From positions 124,001 to 188,000 of the forward strand of contig JABLWZ010000003.1 in NCBI GenBank assembly GCA_013178275.1: a DNA stretch of 64,000 bases, read 5' to 3'. Under the pieces are notes generated by a model that was not told the DNA's origin, did not search any database, and was given only the letters and a program-made list of their open reading frames with translations. Positions 34,035-42,870 of the stretch are shown here, piece by piece. How positions within the stretch are numbered: position 1 is the first letter of the stretch; every line of letters begins with the position of its first letter. The DNA comes from Bacillota bacterium (GTDB lineage Bacteria; Bacillota; Ch66; Ch109). Made by a program: the position numbers and the translations under genes.

Positions 34035-35513
34035 TTATTGGGTTTTTTCAGCTTTTATAAACCTGATCGCCCGATCAAGACGATTTAAACATCTCTCCTT
34101 GCCCAGTATCACCATTACATCGAATAGGCCCGGACTTGCGGTGCGTCCCGTCAGAGCGAGCCTGGTCGGATGAATAATCAGTCCGCCTTTGATACTCAAT
34201 TCTTCTATCAGATCACGATAGACCTTCTCCGTGTTTTCGGGATTGAAGACCTCTATATCGGCAAGACGATCTCTGCATTTGGCAAGCAGGGCTTCGATCC
34301 CTTTTTGCCGGAAGTATTTTTCTCTGCCCTTTTCATCATATTCAGTCACGTCTTTAAAGAAATAACGGCTGGCTTCTGCAAGTTCCGGCAGGGTTTTTAC
34401 TCTTTCCCTAACAGTGCTTATCACTGACAGGATATAATCATGGTTCTGATCAGCTGTATCGTTGTCTATCAGGCCTTCCCGGATGAGAAACGGTAGGGCG
34501 TGAGAAGCGAGTTTCTCCAGGCCATAACTGTTGATGTACTGACCGTTGAGCCAGATCAGCTTGTTGATATCGTATACCGCTGCCGTTTTAGAAACCTGAT
34601 CTAGCGAAAAATGACATATGGTCTGTTCGGGTGTAAAGATCTCACTCTGTTCCTCGGGTGGGGACCAACCAAGCAGGGTCAAGTAGTTTATGATCGCCTC
34701 TGGAAGACAGCCCATATCCTTGAATTCACTGACAGATGTTGCCCCGTGCCTTTTACTCAGCTTGCTGCGGTCAGGCGCAAGGATCATCGAAATGTGGGCG
34801 AATTGGGGAACTGGATATCCCAAGGCCTCATAAAGAAATTGTTGTTTAGGGGTATTTGACAAATGCTCGTCAGCCCTAATAACATGGCTGATCTGCATTT
34901 CATGATCGTCGACCACACAGGCAAAATTATAGGTGGGGAGCCCATTGGATTTGATGATGATTAAGTCATCGAGCTGATCAAAATCAAAGCTGACATTTCC
35001 CCGGATCAGGTCGTTAACAACCGTCTGGCCAGAATCCGGCAGTTTTATGCGCACAACCGGCTCGAGCCCCTGCTCCAGGCGCTTATGTACCTCGCTGGCC
35101 GAAAGATCACGGCATTTCCGGTTATAACGAAAGGGCACCCCCGCCTCGCGCTGTCTCTCTCGTTCCGCTTTCAGCTCATCCTCAGTGCAAAAACAGTAAT
35201 ACGCCCTGCCGCTTTGAAGTAATGCTTCAGCAGCAGCGGTATAAAAACTTTTTCTTTGTGATTGATAGTATGGCCCAAAATCTCCTCCCCGTCCTGGACC
35301 TTCATCCCAATCGATACCAAGCCACTCGAGGCTGTCAAGAATCTGGCCAACGGAGTCTTCTTTTATCCTTTCGCTGTCCGTGTCTTCGATCCGAAGGATC
35401 ATCTTACCCTGGTTTTGTCTGGCAAAAAACCAGTTGTATAACGCGGTCCTCGCCCCACCGATATGCAGATAACCCGTAGGGCTGGGGGCAAAACGAACTC
35501 TTACCGGTTCCAT
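34035..35513 (-). CDS. gltX: Glutamyl-tRNA synthetase
   Basis: A class I aminoacyl-tRNA synthetase of 492 aa. HIGH motif: RFAPSPTGYLHIGGARTAL at the N-terminus; KMSKS-type motif: SKLSKRHGATSV. Further family marks are YYCFCTEDELKAERERQ and LPTYNFACVVDDHEMQISHV. Start at ATG 35513 with AGGGGATTTATT upstream; the open frame continues 58 codons without homology. It charges tRNA-Glu, one copy of which lies just downstream on the same strand. Confidence 0.96.
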   Translation of the reverse strand: MEPVRVRFAPSPTGYLHIGGARTALYNWFFARQNQGKMILRIEDTDSERIKEDSVGQILDSLEWLGIDWDEGPGRGGDFGPYYQSQRKSFYTAAAEALLQSGRAYYCFCTEDELKAERERQREAGVPFRYNRKCRDLSASEVHKRLEQGLEPVVRIKLPDSGQTVVNDLIRGNVSFDFDQLDDLIIIKSNGLPTYNFACVVDDHEMQISHVIRADEHLSNTPKQQFLYEALGYPVPQFAHISMILAPDRSKLSKRHGATSVSEFKDMGCLPEAIINYLTLLGWSPPEEQSEIFTPEQTICHFSLDQVSKTAAVYDINKLIWLNGQYINSYGLEKLASHALPFLIREGLIDNDTADQNHDYILSVISTVRERVKTLPELAEASRYFFKDVTEYDEKGREKYFRQKGIEALLAKCRDRLADIEVFNPENTEKVYRDLIEELSIKGGLIIHPTRLALTGRTASPGLFDVMVILGKERCLNRLDRAIRFIKAEKTQ

Positions 35514-36081
35514 AATAAATCCCCTATTATGATATAATTGACAATCTCTTAACGGTCCTGCTATCGGGCCGAAGGTCATCCCCCTTATAATAACTATTGG
35601 TCTATTATTTAGCAAGAAAGAATGCCTTAGCCGGAGCGATCGAAAAAAAATAATCAGCTTCGAACAAGGCGTAGGAGCTTTATTCATGGTTAGGTTTCTA
35701 CCATCGTGGGAGCCCGGTTTTGAATCAGGGGCAGCCTTCAGAGATTGATGAAAAAGCCTTAGACCAATGCCGCCCCCTTCTAAGTATGCTGCAGAATATC
35801 CTTTATGTGAAGCTGGCCTTCGACCATCACAGCTGGGACACTACTTTCAGCATCTCGACACAGGAACCGCATCCCACCGAGATCACAAGGGCCCCAATAT
35901 GAAGTCAGAGGAATTGGGTTTTCTTGAACTCGAAAACTAATTGAAACAATGAGCCAATTAGGTGCTGTTAATGTTATGGCCCAATCGTTGAACTATAAAT
36001 AAAAGTTATACTAAATATTACCGATAATTTGTTACAATGAATGTAAGTGAATTAAATAACTTTTTTAAAGGGGAAGTGTTT
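35514..36081. other. 568-bp intergenic region between gltX and hdrA
   Basis: The divergent promoter region for gltX and hdrA. It is AT-rich near 35950-36060. A short open frame at 35720-35902 has no recognisable homologue or good ribosome site. The only clear signal is AAAGGGGAAGTGTTT before the hdrA ATG. Confidence 0.5.
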
Positions 36082-38064
36082 ATGAAAAGAGTCGGAGTGT
36101 TTGTATGTCAGTGCGGCTCCAACATCGGAGGAGTGGTGGATGTGCCGAGGGTTGCCGAAGTCGCCAAGTCCTTCCCCAACGTGGTCTTCACCCAGGAGTA
36201 CAAGTACACCTGCTCCGAGCCGGGTCAGGAGATGATCATCCAGGCCATCAAGGAGCATCGTCTGGACCGGGTGGTGGTCGCCTCCTGCTCTCCCCGCATG
36301 CACGAGCTGACGTTTCGCAAGACCATCGCCCGGGGAGGCCTGAACCCTTACATGTTCGAAATGGCCAACCTGCGGGAGCACTGCTCCTGGGTGCACCCCG
36401 ACCGGCCGCAGGAGGCCACCGAGAAGGCGATCGACCTGGTGCGCAAGGCGGTGGCGAAGGTCTCCCGGGTTGTGCCGCTGCAGACCAGTTCCATCCCTAT
36501 CACCAAAAGGGCGCTGGTGGTCGGAGGGGGTATAGCTGGCATGTATGCAGCGCTGGATATCGCCGATCACGGGCATGAGGTGGTCCTGGTGGAAAAAGAA
36601 GCCACCATCGGGGGGAAGATGGCCCTGCTGGACAAGACCTTCCCCACCCTGGACTGCTCGGCCTGTATCTGCACCCCCAGGATGGTCGATGTCGCGCAGC
36701 ACCCCAACATCACCATCATGTCCTATTCTGAGCTGGAGAGCGTCACGGGTTATATAGGCAACTTTGATGTCACCATCAGAAAAAAAGCCAAATACGTCGA
36801 CTATACCAAATGCACCGGCTGCGGCTTGTGCGAGACCAAATGCCCCACCAAGGTTGTCAGCGAGTTTGAACAGGGGATGGGGACCCGTACCTGCATATAC
36901 AAACCATTCCCCCAGGCGGTGCCCAACAAGCCGGTGATAGACGCCGCCAACTGCCGGTTCTTCAAGACCGGGAAGTGCAAGGTCTGCGAAAAGATGTGCC
37001 CCACAGGGGCGGTAAACTTCGAAGACAAGGACGAACTGGTAAGCCAAAGGTTCGGAGCGATCGTGATGGCCACCGGGTTCGAACTGTTCGACTGGTCGGT
37101 TTACGGCGAATACGGCGGCGGACATTACAAAGACGTCATCACCAGCATGCAGTTCGAGCGGCTGGTCAACGCCTCCGGCCCTACTGGTGGTAAAATAAAA
37201 AGACCGTCCGATCAGAAGATACCCAAGACCATCGTGTTTGTAAAGTGTGTTGGGTCGCGGGATGAACAGAAGGGTAAAAAATACTGTTCTAGGGTTTGCT
37301 GCATGTACACCGCCAAGCACGCCACCCAGGCCCGAGAAAAGATACCCGACGGCGAAGTGTACGTTTTCTACATGGACGTGCGTACCCCAGGGAAGATGTA
37401 TGACGAGTTCTACACCCGGACCACCGACCAGTATGGAGCCCAGTACCTGCGAGGAAGAGTCTCCAAGATATACCAGCTTGGCGACAAGTTGATAGTCAAA
37501 GGAGAAGACACCCTGATCGGCAAACCGGTGGAGATAGAAGCGGACCTGGTGGTGCTGGCGACGGCGATGGTGCCGGTAAAGACCGCGCCGGAGATCGCTC
37601 AGAAGGTGGGCTTTTCCTACGACAAGGACGGTTTCTTCACCGAGGCGCATCCCAAGCTGCAGCCGGTAGATACCAACACCGCAGGCATATTCCTGGCCGG
37701 CTGCTGCCAGGGACCCAAGGACATCCCCGATACCGTGGCCCAGGCCTGCGCCGCGGCGTCCAAGGTCGGGTCGCTGTTCTCCAGGGACTCCCTGACCACC
37801 AACCCCATGATCGCAGAGGTAAATCCAGCGCTCTGTTCCGGCTGTCAGTTGTGCACCAGCATCTGTCCCTACCGGGCCATCGGGACCAGGAAGATCACGG
37901 AGAGGATCCATGGACAGCAGCGTATTCGCGTGGTGGCTGAGGTCAACAGCGGGTTGTGCCAGGGGTGCGGGGCCTGTACGGCCGAGTGCCGGTCGGGGGC
38001 CATGAACCTGAAAGGCTTTACCAATGATCAGATAATGGCGGAGGTGGACGCGGCATGTCAGTAG
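36082..38064 (+). CDS. hdrA: Heterodisulfide reductase subunit A-like flavoprotein
   Basis: A 660-aa HdrA. The N-terminus VFVCQCGSNIGGVVDV and YKYTCSEPGQEMI is followed by the FAD site VVGGGIAGMYAALDIADHG with VEKEATIGGKMALLDKTFP, then Cys motifs CSACICTPRM, CTGCGLCETKCPTKV, CKVCEKMCPTGA and two C-terminal ferredoxin motifs CSGCQLCTSICPYRAI and CQGCGACTAECRSGAM. HdrA flavin performs electron bifurcation. ATG 36082 is chosen for its ribosome site. It overlaps mvhD by 10 bp; hdrB and hdrC are not adjacent, so partners differ from the methanogen complex. Confidence 0.93.
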   Translation: MKRVGVFVCQCGSNIGGVVDVPRVAEVAKSFPNVVFTQEYKYTCSEPGQEMIIQAIKEHRLDRVVVASCSPRMHELTFRKTIARGGLNPYMFEMANLREHCSWVHPDRPQEATEKAIDLVRKAVAKVSRVVPLQTSSIPITKRALVVGGGIAGMYAALDIADHGHEVVLVEKEATIGGKMALLDKTFPTLDCSACICTPRMVDVAQHPNITIMSYSELESVTGYIGNFDVTIRKKAKYVDYTKCTGCGLCETKCPTKVVSEFEQGMGTRTCIYKPFPQAVPNKPVIDAANCRFFKTGKCKVCEKMCPTGAVNFEDKDELVSQRFGAIVMATGFELFDWSVYGEYGGGHYKDVITSMQFERLVNASGPTGGKIKRPSDQKIPKTIVFVKCVGSRDEQKGKKYCSRVCCMYTAKHATQAREKIPDGEVYVFYMDVRTPGKMYDEFYTRTTDQYGAQYLRGRVSKIYQLGDKLIVKGEDTLIGKPVEIEADLVVLATAMVPVKTAPEIAQKVGFSYDKDGFFTEAHPKLQPVDTNTAGIFLAGCCQGPKDIPDTVAQACAAASKVGSLFSRDSLTTNPMIAEVNPALCSGCQLCTSICPYRAIGTRKITERIHGQQRIRVVAEVNSGLCQGCGACTAECRSGAMNLKGFTNDQIMAEVDAACQ

Positions 38065-38492
38065 AACAAAGTCAAAACAATTGGGAACCCAAGATCGTGG
38101 CCTTCTGCTGCAACTGGTGCAGCTACGCGGGGGCCGACCTGGCGGGAATCAGCCGGTTGAAGCAGCCGCCCAACATGCGGATCATTCGGGTGCCCTGTTC
38201 CGGCCGGGTCAACCCGGCCTTCATACTGAGGGCGTTCCAGGGGGGCGCGGATGGCGTGCTGGTCGCCGGCTGCCATCCCGGTGACTGCCACTACTCGACC
38301 GGCAACTACTTCACCCGGAGAAGATTCCTGGTCATCAAGCGGCTGTTGGAGTATTTCGGGTTTGAACCAGGGCGTTTCCAGGCCCGCTGGATCTCCGGCT
38401 CGGAGGGCCAGAAGTTCGCGGACAACGCCTGGCAGATGGTTGATGAGATAAAGGCGCTGGGTCCCAATCAGAGGATGAAACAAGATGTTTAA
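38055..38492 (+). CDS. mvhD: MvhD/FlxD-like Fe-S electron-transfer subunit
   Basis: A 145-aa [2Fe-2S] protein of the MvhD/FlpD/FloxD family: FCCNWCSYAGADLAGI, VPCSGRVNPAFILRAF, VAGCHPGDCHYSTGNY give the conserved Cys pattern. It docks electron-donating modules onto HdrA. Overlap with hdrA and the following Flox genes shows one operon. In Flox systems the donor is NADH via FlxABC. Confidence 0.92.
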   Translation: MSVEQSQNNWEPKIVAFCCNWCSYAGADLAGISRLKQPPNMRIIRVPCSGRVNPAFILRAFQGGADGVLVAGCHPGDCHYSTGNYFTRRRFLVIKRLLEYFGFEPGRFQARWISGSEGQKFADNAWQMVDEIKALGPNQRMKQDV

Positions 38493-38521
38493 CAAAAAAC
38501 CGCGATACGAGGTGTTATTAG

Positions 38522-38584
38522 GTGAATAAAACTATTGAGGACCCGAAGACCAAGGCGGACCGTCTGTTGGAGGGATCAAAATGA
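38522..38584 (+). CDS. Possible 20-aa leader ORF before flxC-like gene
   Basis: GTG 38522 starts a 20-codon frame (NKTIEDPKTKADRLLEGSK) whose TGA overlaps the ATG of the next gene (ATGA). It could couple translation of the next gene to mvhD. No homologue is known to me and it may be fortuitous. Confidence 0.3.
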   Translation: MNKTIEDPKTKADRLLEGSK

Positions 38585-39477
38585 GTACTAACGACGCCAT
38601 CACCCAGGAGATGAGGAAGGTAGCCCGTGAACTCCTGGAGACGAAAGCCGTGGGCAAAGTCATCGGGTGGGGAGTAGGGAGCAAGTGGCATCCCACCCAG
38701 CCCCTGATCATCAGCGATCCCGCTGACGCCGAAAAGTTGGTCTGGGACGACTTCGCCATCGCCGGGACCGCCACCTATCTCTTAAACGAAAGAGACCACG
38801 AGCATAAAATAGCCATCTTCGTCAAAGGCTGCGACTCAAGAGGAGTCAACCGGCTAATCCAGGACTACCAGATCGAAAGAGAAAGACTCGTAATCATCGG
38901 CATCCCCTGCAGCGGCAAGAAAGACCCGAGGATGGTCCAGCAGCAGCGCGGGAAGCAAGGCGACATCCCCCTGGACAAGAAGTGCCAGGAGTGCCGCTAC
39001 CATAACCCGGTCGTCTACGACCAGCTCCTGGGCGAGCCGGTAGACATCACCCCCAGAGACGACCGCATGCAGGAAATCATCGACATCGAGAACCTGACCC
39101 CGGACGAAAAGTATAAAATCTTCACCGAGGCCTTCAGTAAGTGCATCCGCTGCTTCGCGTGCCGCAACGCCTGCCCCGCCTGCAACTGCCGGGACTGCAT
39201 CTTCGACCACACCCGGCCGCAGTGGGTAGACAAGTCGAACGAACTGGCCGACAACCAGATGTACCACCTGATAAGAGCCATCCACATGATCGGACGGTGT
39301 GTCGAGTGCGGAGAATGCGAGCGGGTCTGTCCCCAGGACGTGCCGTTGATGCTGATCAACAAGAAATTGATCAAAGACGTCAATCAGCTCTTCGGGCCCT
39401 ACGACGCCGGGGTCGACCTCGAAGCAAGACCCCCGCTGGTGTACTACAAAACCGAAGACCCAGAAGAATTTCACTAG
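38581..39477 (+). CDS. Flox-type Fe-S/FrhB-like subunit (FlxC position)
   Basis: A 298-aa protein with an N-terminal FrhB/CoB-like region (KVIGWGVGSKWHPTQPLII, FVKGCDSRGVNRLIQDYQ, GIPCSGKKDPRM, KKCQECRYHNPV) and a C-terminal pair of clusters, CIRCFACRNACPACNCRDC and CVECGECERVCPQDVPLM. This fits the iron-sulfur component that joins a NADH-dehydrogenase module to MvhD/HdrA in Flox (flavin oxidoreductase) operons. The exact Flx letter is inferred from order. Codon use is unusually C-rich compared with hdrA. Confidence 0.75.
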   Translation: MSTNDAITQEMRKVARELLETKAVGKVIGWGVGSKWHPTQPLIISDPADAEKLVWDDFAIAGTATYLLNERDHEHKIAIFVKGCDSRGVNRLIQDYQIERERLVIIGIPCSGKKDPRMVQQQRGKQGDIPLDKKCQECRYHNPVVYDQLLGEPVDITPRDDRMQEIIDIENLTPDEKYKIFTEAFSKCIRCFACRNACPACNCRDCIFDHTRPQWVDKSNELADNQMYHLIRAIHMIGRCVECGECERVCPQDVPLMLINKKLIKDVNQLFGPYDAGVDLEARPPLVYYKTEDPEEFH

Positions 39478-39494
39478 GGGGGAGGGGATAGAAG

Positions 39495-40511
39495 ATGAAA
39501 ACCATCGCCAAGACCGAGATCAAAAAAGCACTGGAGACCTTAAACCAGCAAGCAGTAGTCTGGGCCCCGGTCAAGATCGACGACACCGCCCAGTACGCCC
39601 CCCTGAATGAAGGAGGAGAACTGGCCTTAGACTGGGTCAGCACCCGGCTCTCGCCCAAGGGAGCACTCTTCCCCCAGACCGAAAAGCTCTATAAATTCAG
39701 GACCGAACAAGGAGAACTCAAAGTCGAAGCCGCCCCCGTCAACGACAAGCCCCAGATCATCGTGGGGATCCGGGGCTGCGACGTCAAAGCCATAGCGGCC
39801 CTGGACCAGGTCTTCTACACCAAGGGGTACCTGGACTTAAACTACCAGTCCCTAAGAGAGAACACCACAATAGTATCCTTAGGCTGCAATGAACCCTTAG
39901 AGACCTGCTTCTGCACCTCCTTCGGGGTCAACCCCCAGGAGGCCGAAGGCAGCGACCTGGTGATGTACGACCTGGGAGACAGCTACGGCTTCAAACCCCA
40001 GACCGAAAAAGGCGAAAAAGTACTAAGCCAGATCAGCTCCTTACTCCAGGAGAAAGCGGCCGAACCACCCAAGACCAAGGACCTAAGCCTGAAAGTCGAC
40101 CTCACCGGAGTGACCGAGAAGATCCAGGACCTGGCCATGTGGGACCACCCCCTCTGGGAGAAGATCTCGCAGCGGTGCCTGGGCTGCGGGACCTGCACCT
40201 ACGTCTGCCCCTTCTGCCACTGCTTCGACATCCAGGGCAAGACCAGAGGCGAAAAAGGGTTCCGCTATCGGTGCTGGGACTCCTGCATGTATAACGACTA
40301 CACCCTGATGGCGGGCGGGCACCAGCCGCGTCCCAGCCAGAAGGAGAGGGTGAGGCAGCGGTTCATGCGCAAGCTCAGGTACTTCGTAGAACGCTACGGG
40401 ACCTACCAGTGCTCGGGCTGCGGCCGATGCCTGCAGCACTGCCCGGTAGGGATCGACATCGTCGAAGCCATCGAAAAAATCAAGCTGGCCGAAGCCGGAA
40501 AGGGGGAATAG
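39495..40511 (+). CDS. Flox Fe-S subunit, AsrA/HydB-like (FlxB position)
   Basis: A 338-aa AsrA-like protein: IIVGIRGCDVKAIAALDQVF, SLGCNEPLETCFCTSFG, and two C-terminal [4Fe-4S] sites CLGCGTCTYVCPFCHCFD and CSGCGRCLQHCPVGIDIV. In anaerobic sulfite reductase and group 3b hydrogenases this subunit takes electrons from the FAD/NAD subunit encoded just downstream. Here it would pass them to the HdrA branch. GGGGGGAGGGGATAGAAG precedes the ATG. The gene is 17 bp from its neighbour on the left and 4 bp from flxA. Confidence 0.82.
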   Translation: MKTIAKTEIKKALETLNQQAVVWAPVKIDDTAQYAPLNEGGELALDWVSTRLSPKGALFPQTEKLYKFRTEQGELKVEAAPVNDKPQIIVGIRGCDVKAIAALDQVFYTKGYLDLNYQSLRENTTIVSLGCNEPLETCFCTSFGVNPQEAEGSDLVMYDLGDSYGFKPQTEKGEKVLSQISSLLQEKAAEPPKTKDLSLKVDLTGVTEKIQDLAMWDHPLWEKISQRCLGCGTCTYVCPFCHCFDIQGKTRGEKGFRYRCWDSCMYNDYTLMAGGHQPRPSQKERVRQRFMRKLRYFVERYGTYQCSGCGRCLQHCPVGIDIVEAIEKIKLAEAGKGE

Positions 40512-40515
40512 AACA

Positions 40516-41361
40516 ATGGCGGTAGAACTGAAACACAACCCGGACATCAACCCGTTGCTGCCCACCCCGGCTCGGATCATCAAGATCATCGAAGAGACCG
40601 GCGACGTAAAGAACTTCTACGTCGCCACCGAAGAAGGGACCCGACCCTTCGACGTCATGCCCGGGCAGCTGGCCATGGTATCGATACCGTCAGTCGGGGA
40701 AGGGATGTTCTCCTGCACCTGGCAGGCGGATAACCACCTGGAGTTCGCCATCCGAAGAGTCGGGTTACTCACCGACGCCCTGCACGAACTGGAGGTGGGG
40801 CAGCAGGTCGGGGTGAGGGGACCTTACGGGAACGGATTCCCAACTGAAGCCTGCAAGGGCAAGGACATGCTCTTCATCGGCGGGGGGATAGGGTTAGCCC
40901 CGGTCCGCTCCTTCATCAACTACTGCTTCAAGCACCGGGAGGACTACGGAAAGATCCAGATCCTCTACGGGGCGCGCTCCAAGATGGACCTCTGCTTCAA
41001 GGAGGAGCTCTTGGACACCTGGCAGAAACAGCCCAACACCGAGGTCTACGTCACCATCGACCGGGAGGAGCCGGGCTGGGACGGCAAGGTGGCCTTCGTG
41101 CCCACCTACCTGAGGGAGATCAACCCGAATCCCGAGGGAAAGATCGCGGTCACCTGCGGCCCACCGATCATGATCAAGCTGGTATTGAAAGCCTTAGAAG
41201 AGATGGGGTATCAGGATAACCAGGTAATAACCACCCTGGAGATGCGGATGAAGTGCGGGATCGGCAAGTGCGGCAGGTGCAACATCGCCAGCAACTACAT
41301 CTGCCTGGACGGCCCGGTCTTCTACTTGGACGAGCTGAAGAAGCTGCCCGAGGAGTACTAG
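40516..41361 (+). CDS. Flox FAD/NAD(P)-binding subunit, AsrB-like (FlxA position)
   Basis: A 281-aa ferredoxin-NADP-reductase-fold protein: FAD site AIRRVGLLTDALHELEVGQ with GVRGPYGNGFP, NAD site FIGGGIGLAPVRSFINYC and VTCGPPIMIKLVLKALEE, and a C-terminal [2Fe-2S] motif MRMKCGIGKCGRCNI. It oxidises NADH (or NADPH) and supplies the bifurcation complex. With HdrA and MvhD this makes a NADH-dependent, ferredoxin-reducing (or reverse) module; the physiological high-potential acceptor is not visible. Confidence 0.88.
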   Translation: MAVELKHNPDINPLLPTPARIIKIIEETGDVKNFYVATEEGTRPFDVMPGQLAMVSIPSVGEGMFSCTWQADNHLEFAIRRVGLLTDALHELEVGQQVGVRGPYGNGFPTEACKGKDMLFIGGGIGLAPVRSFINYCFKHREDYGKIQILYGARSKMDLCFKEELLDTWQKQPNTEVYVTIDREEPGWDGKVAFVPTYLREINPNPEGKIAVTCGPPIMIKLVLKALEEMGYQDNQVITTLEMRMKCGIGKCGRCNIASNYICLDGPVFYLDELKKLPEEY

Positions 41362-41430
41362 GAATGAACTCAACCTATTCTGTTTCCCGGTGTAATCATC
41401 CCATAAGGAAAAAAGACGGGAGAACTGATA

Positions 41431-41793
41431 ATGGCTGATAAGAAGATTCAGATAGAGGTATACGGCGGAACGAGTCAAAGTTGCTCATCCGCTTGTTTCA
41501 GCTGCGGTTCTCAAGCCGCTTGTGGGGATTCAACACCCATGGACCAACAGGTCGAACACTTTATAGAGGAACTGCAGGAAAGCTACGGGAACAAGCTGGA
41601 GGTAAAGTATATCGACACCGATCAAAGTGGATTAAAAGCTTTCCCCGTGATTAATAAAATAGTTAAAGCGGGGTATCCCTTCCCGATAACCGTGATCGAC
41701 GGGAAACCACGATGGGCAGGCACAATAAGCATCGATAAGGTCAGGCGGTTTTTATATGGCAGGCTGCTCTGCCTTAAAGAGAATAGCCGATAA
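41431..41793 (+). CDS. Small Cys-rich thioredoxin-like protein
   Basis: A 120-aa protein: N-terminal IQIEVYGGTSQSCSSACFSC with six Cys in the first 35 residues, then EVKYIDTDQSGLKAFPVIN and the cis-Pro-like GYPFPITVIDGKPRWAG. This looks like a YuzD/NifU-related thioredoxin fold with a metal or disulfide site. It follows the Flox genes by 70 bp and may be in the same transcript. Function is unknown. Confidence 0.6.
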   Translation: MADKKIQIEVYGGTSQSCSSACFSCGSQAACGDSTPMDQQVEHFIEELQESYGNKLEVKYIDTDQSGLKAFPVINKIVKAGYPFPITVIDGKPRWAGTISIDKVRRFLYGRLLCLKENSR

Positions 41794-41984
41794 TATAGTA
41801 ATTTCTTTAAAGAATTATAGATTAGTTGCATCAGATAACCGGTAACAGAATCATGTTTCTGTTACCAGTTTCTTATGGTAGGAAAGGATACTAACGTAGT
41901 TTACCTAGCTGATGACAAATAGTATAATTAGATATAATTTAACAACAACAGCAACGTAAGCGTTGCAAAACTAAATTATATAAA

Positions 41985-42085
41985 TTGTGTTAAGGGCAAA
42001 CCTGCCGAAAGACAGGGACGCAAAGCCATAGGGTCTAAGGTGCTTACTAGCACTATGACAGCCTGGTTGCTGCAGAGACTGCATG
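41985..42085 (+). ncRNA. Cyclic-di-GMP-I (GEMM-I) riboswitch
   Basis: The aptamer core is clear: AGGGCAAACCTGCCGAAAG, CAGGGACGCAAAGCCATAGG, GTCTAAGG, a variable P3 (TGCTTACTAGCA), then ATGACAGCCTGGTTGC. These are the conserved GEMM-I features, including the GAAA tetraloop and the tetraloop-receptor side. A TATAAT-like element near 41930 and an inverted repeat GCAACG/CGTTGC (41951-41966) precede it. The terminator at 42091 follows directly, so it is a transcription-control switch. The gene it now controls is uncertain, because a mobile module starts just downstream. Confidence 0.9.
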
Positions 42086-42090
42086 TGTCT

Positions 42091-42120
42091 AAACCTGCCC
42101 TTATAGCGGCAGGTTTTTTT
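42091..42120 (+). terminator. Riboswitch expression-platform terminator
   Basis: AAACCTGCC/GGCAGGTTT, a 9-bp stem with an 8-nt loop, followed by a TTTTTTT run directly behind the c-di-GMP aptamer. The aptamer segment GCAAACCTGCC overlaps in sequence with the stem, giving a possible switch of pairing. Confidence 0.88.
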
Positions 42121-42228
42121 GTCTTTTAAACACAAGGAAGGAATAATACGGATATTTACCTTCCATCCTTATGGGATAAATTACGGCTCCCATTTATCCC
42201 ACAATCCAATACAGGTTACATAACCCGG

Positions 42229-42263
42229 AAAACCGCAATTTGTAACAAGCAAATTGCGGTTTT
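42229..42263 (+). terminator. Second strong terminator before the recombinase module
   Basis: AAAACCGCAATTTG/CAAATTGCGGTTTT is a perfect 14-bp inverted repeat with loop TAACAAG, followed by CTTATT. It would stop read-through from the riboswitch into the mobile module. TTGACA directly behind it (42268-42273) is a candidate -35 for the sigma-like gene. Confidence 0.75.
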
Positions 42264-42403
42264 CTTATTGACAAAAAAATTGTATTTTCGACTGCAAGTT
42301 ACACTTAGGTGCCTTGATACCTATGCCAAATCGACAGGGTGCCGCTCTCCCCCTTGTTCTTCATTTTCCGGATTTCAAAAATCTCGAAATGGAGGACAAG
42401 CCC

Positions 42404-42820
42404 ATGGAGGAACAGGAGCGAAGATATGTGTTAATAATTAAAAAACAGCGGATTGAAGTAACTAAAGAAGTTTATAAGACCTACTACAAACTTACAGAGC
42501 GGGAAAGATATTTGAACAAGCTGGCGGGGAAAAAGCACATATCCCTCGAAACCTACCATCAAAACGGCCTTCAGGTTGACTACTTATTATTACACCCAGG
42601 AGAATCCATAGAAGATAACATCATCAAGAAGGAAACGCTTGAAAAGCTGGCGCTGTGCCTTGAAACCCTTTCGGAGCAGGAACGGCTGCTGATTTACGCG
42701 CTGTTTTTCCAAGGGAAAAGCGAGCGGCAATTGTCAGCGGAAACAGAAATGCCACAAAGAACAATCAACGATAGAAAGCGCAAGATTCTGTTAAAACTGA
42801 AAAAACTTATGGAAAAATAA
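42404..42820 (+). CDS. Sigma-70-like factor of the recombinase module
   Basis: A 138-aa protein: helical region RERYLNKLAGKKHISLETYHQNG, then a sigma-4-type helix-turn-helix (LETLSEQERLLIYALFFQGKSERQLSAETEMPQRTINDRKRKILLKLKKLM). Such small sigma-like proteins accompany serine recombinases on clostridial integrative elements. ATG 42404 with ATGGAGGACAAGCCC upstream is chosen over longer in-frame starts. It probably drives the element's own promoters; that is inference. Confidence 0.75.
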   Translation: MEEQERRYVLIIKKQRIEVTKEVYKTYYKLTERERYLNKLAGKKHISLETYHQNGLQVDYLLLHPGESIEDNIIKKETLEKLALCLETLSEQERLLIYALFFQGKSERQLSAETEMPQRTINDRKRKILLKLKKLMEK

Positions 42821-42830
42821 ATCCGCTCAA

Positions 42831-42870
42831 CCCCCTCGCTTTTTTCCTTAAAGAAGTGAGGGGGTATTTT
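42831..42870 (+). terminator. Terminator of the sigma-like gene
   Basis: CCCCCTCGCTT pairs with AAGTGAGGGGG (one G-U), loop about 12 nt, followed by TATTTTTAT, 11 bp after the stop codon. Confidence 0.85.

Noticed and set aside
35720..35902. 60-codon open frame between gltX and hdrA
   Set aside because: No ribosome site and no recognisable homologue; treated as intergenic.
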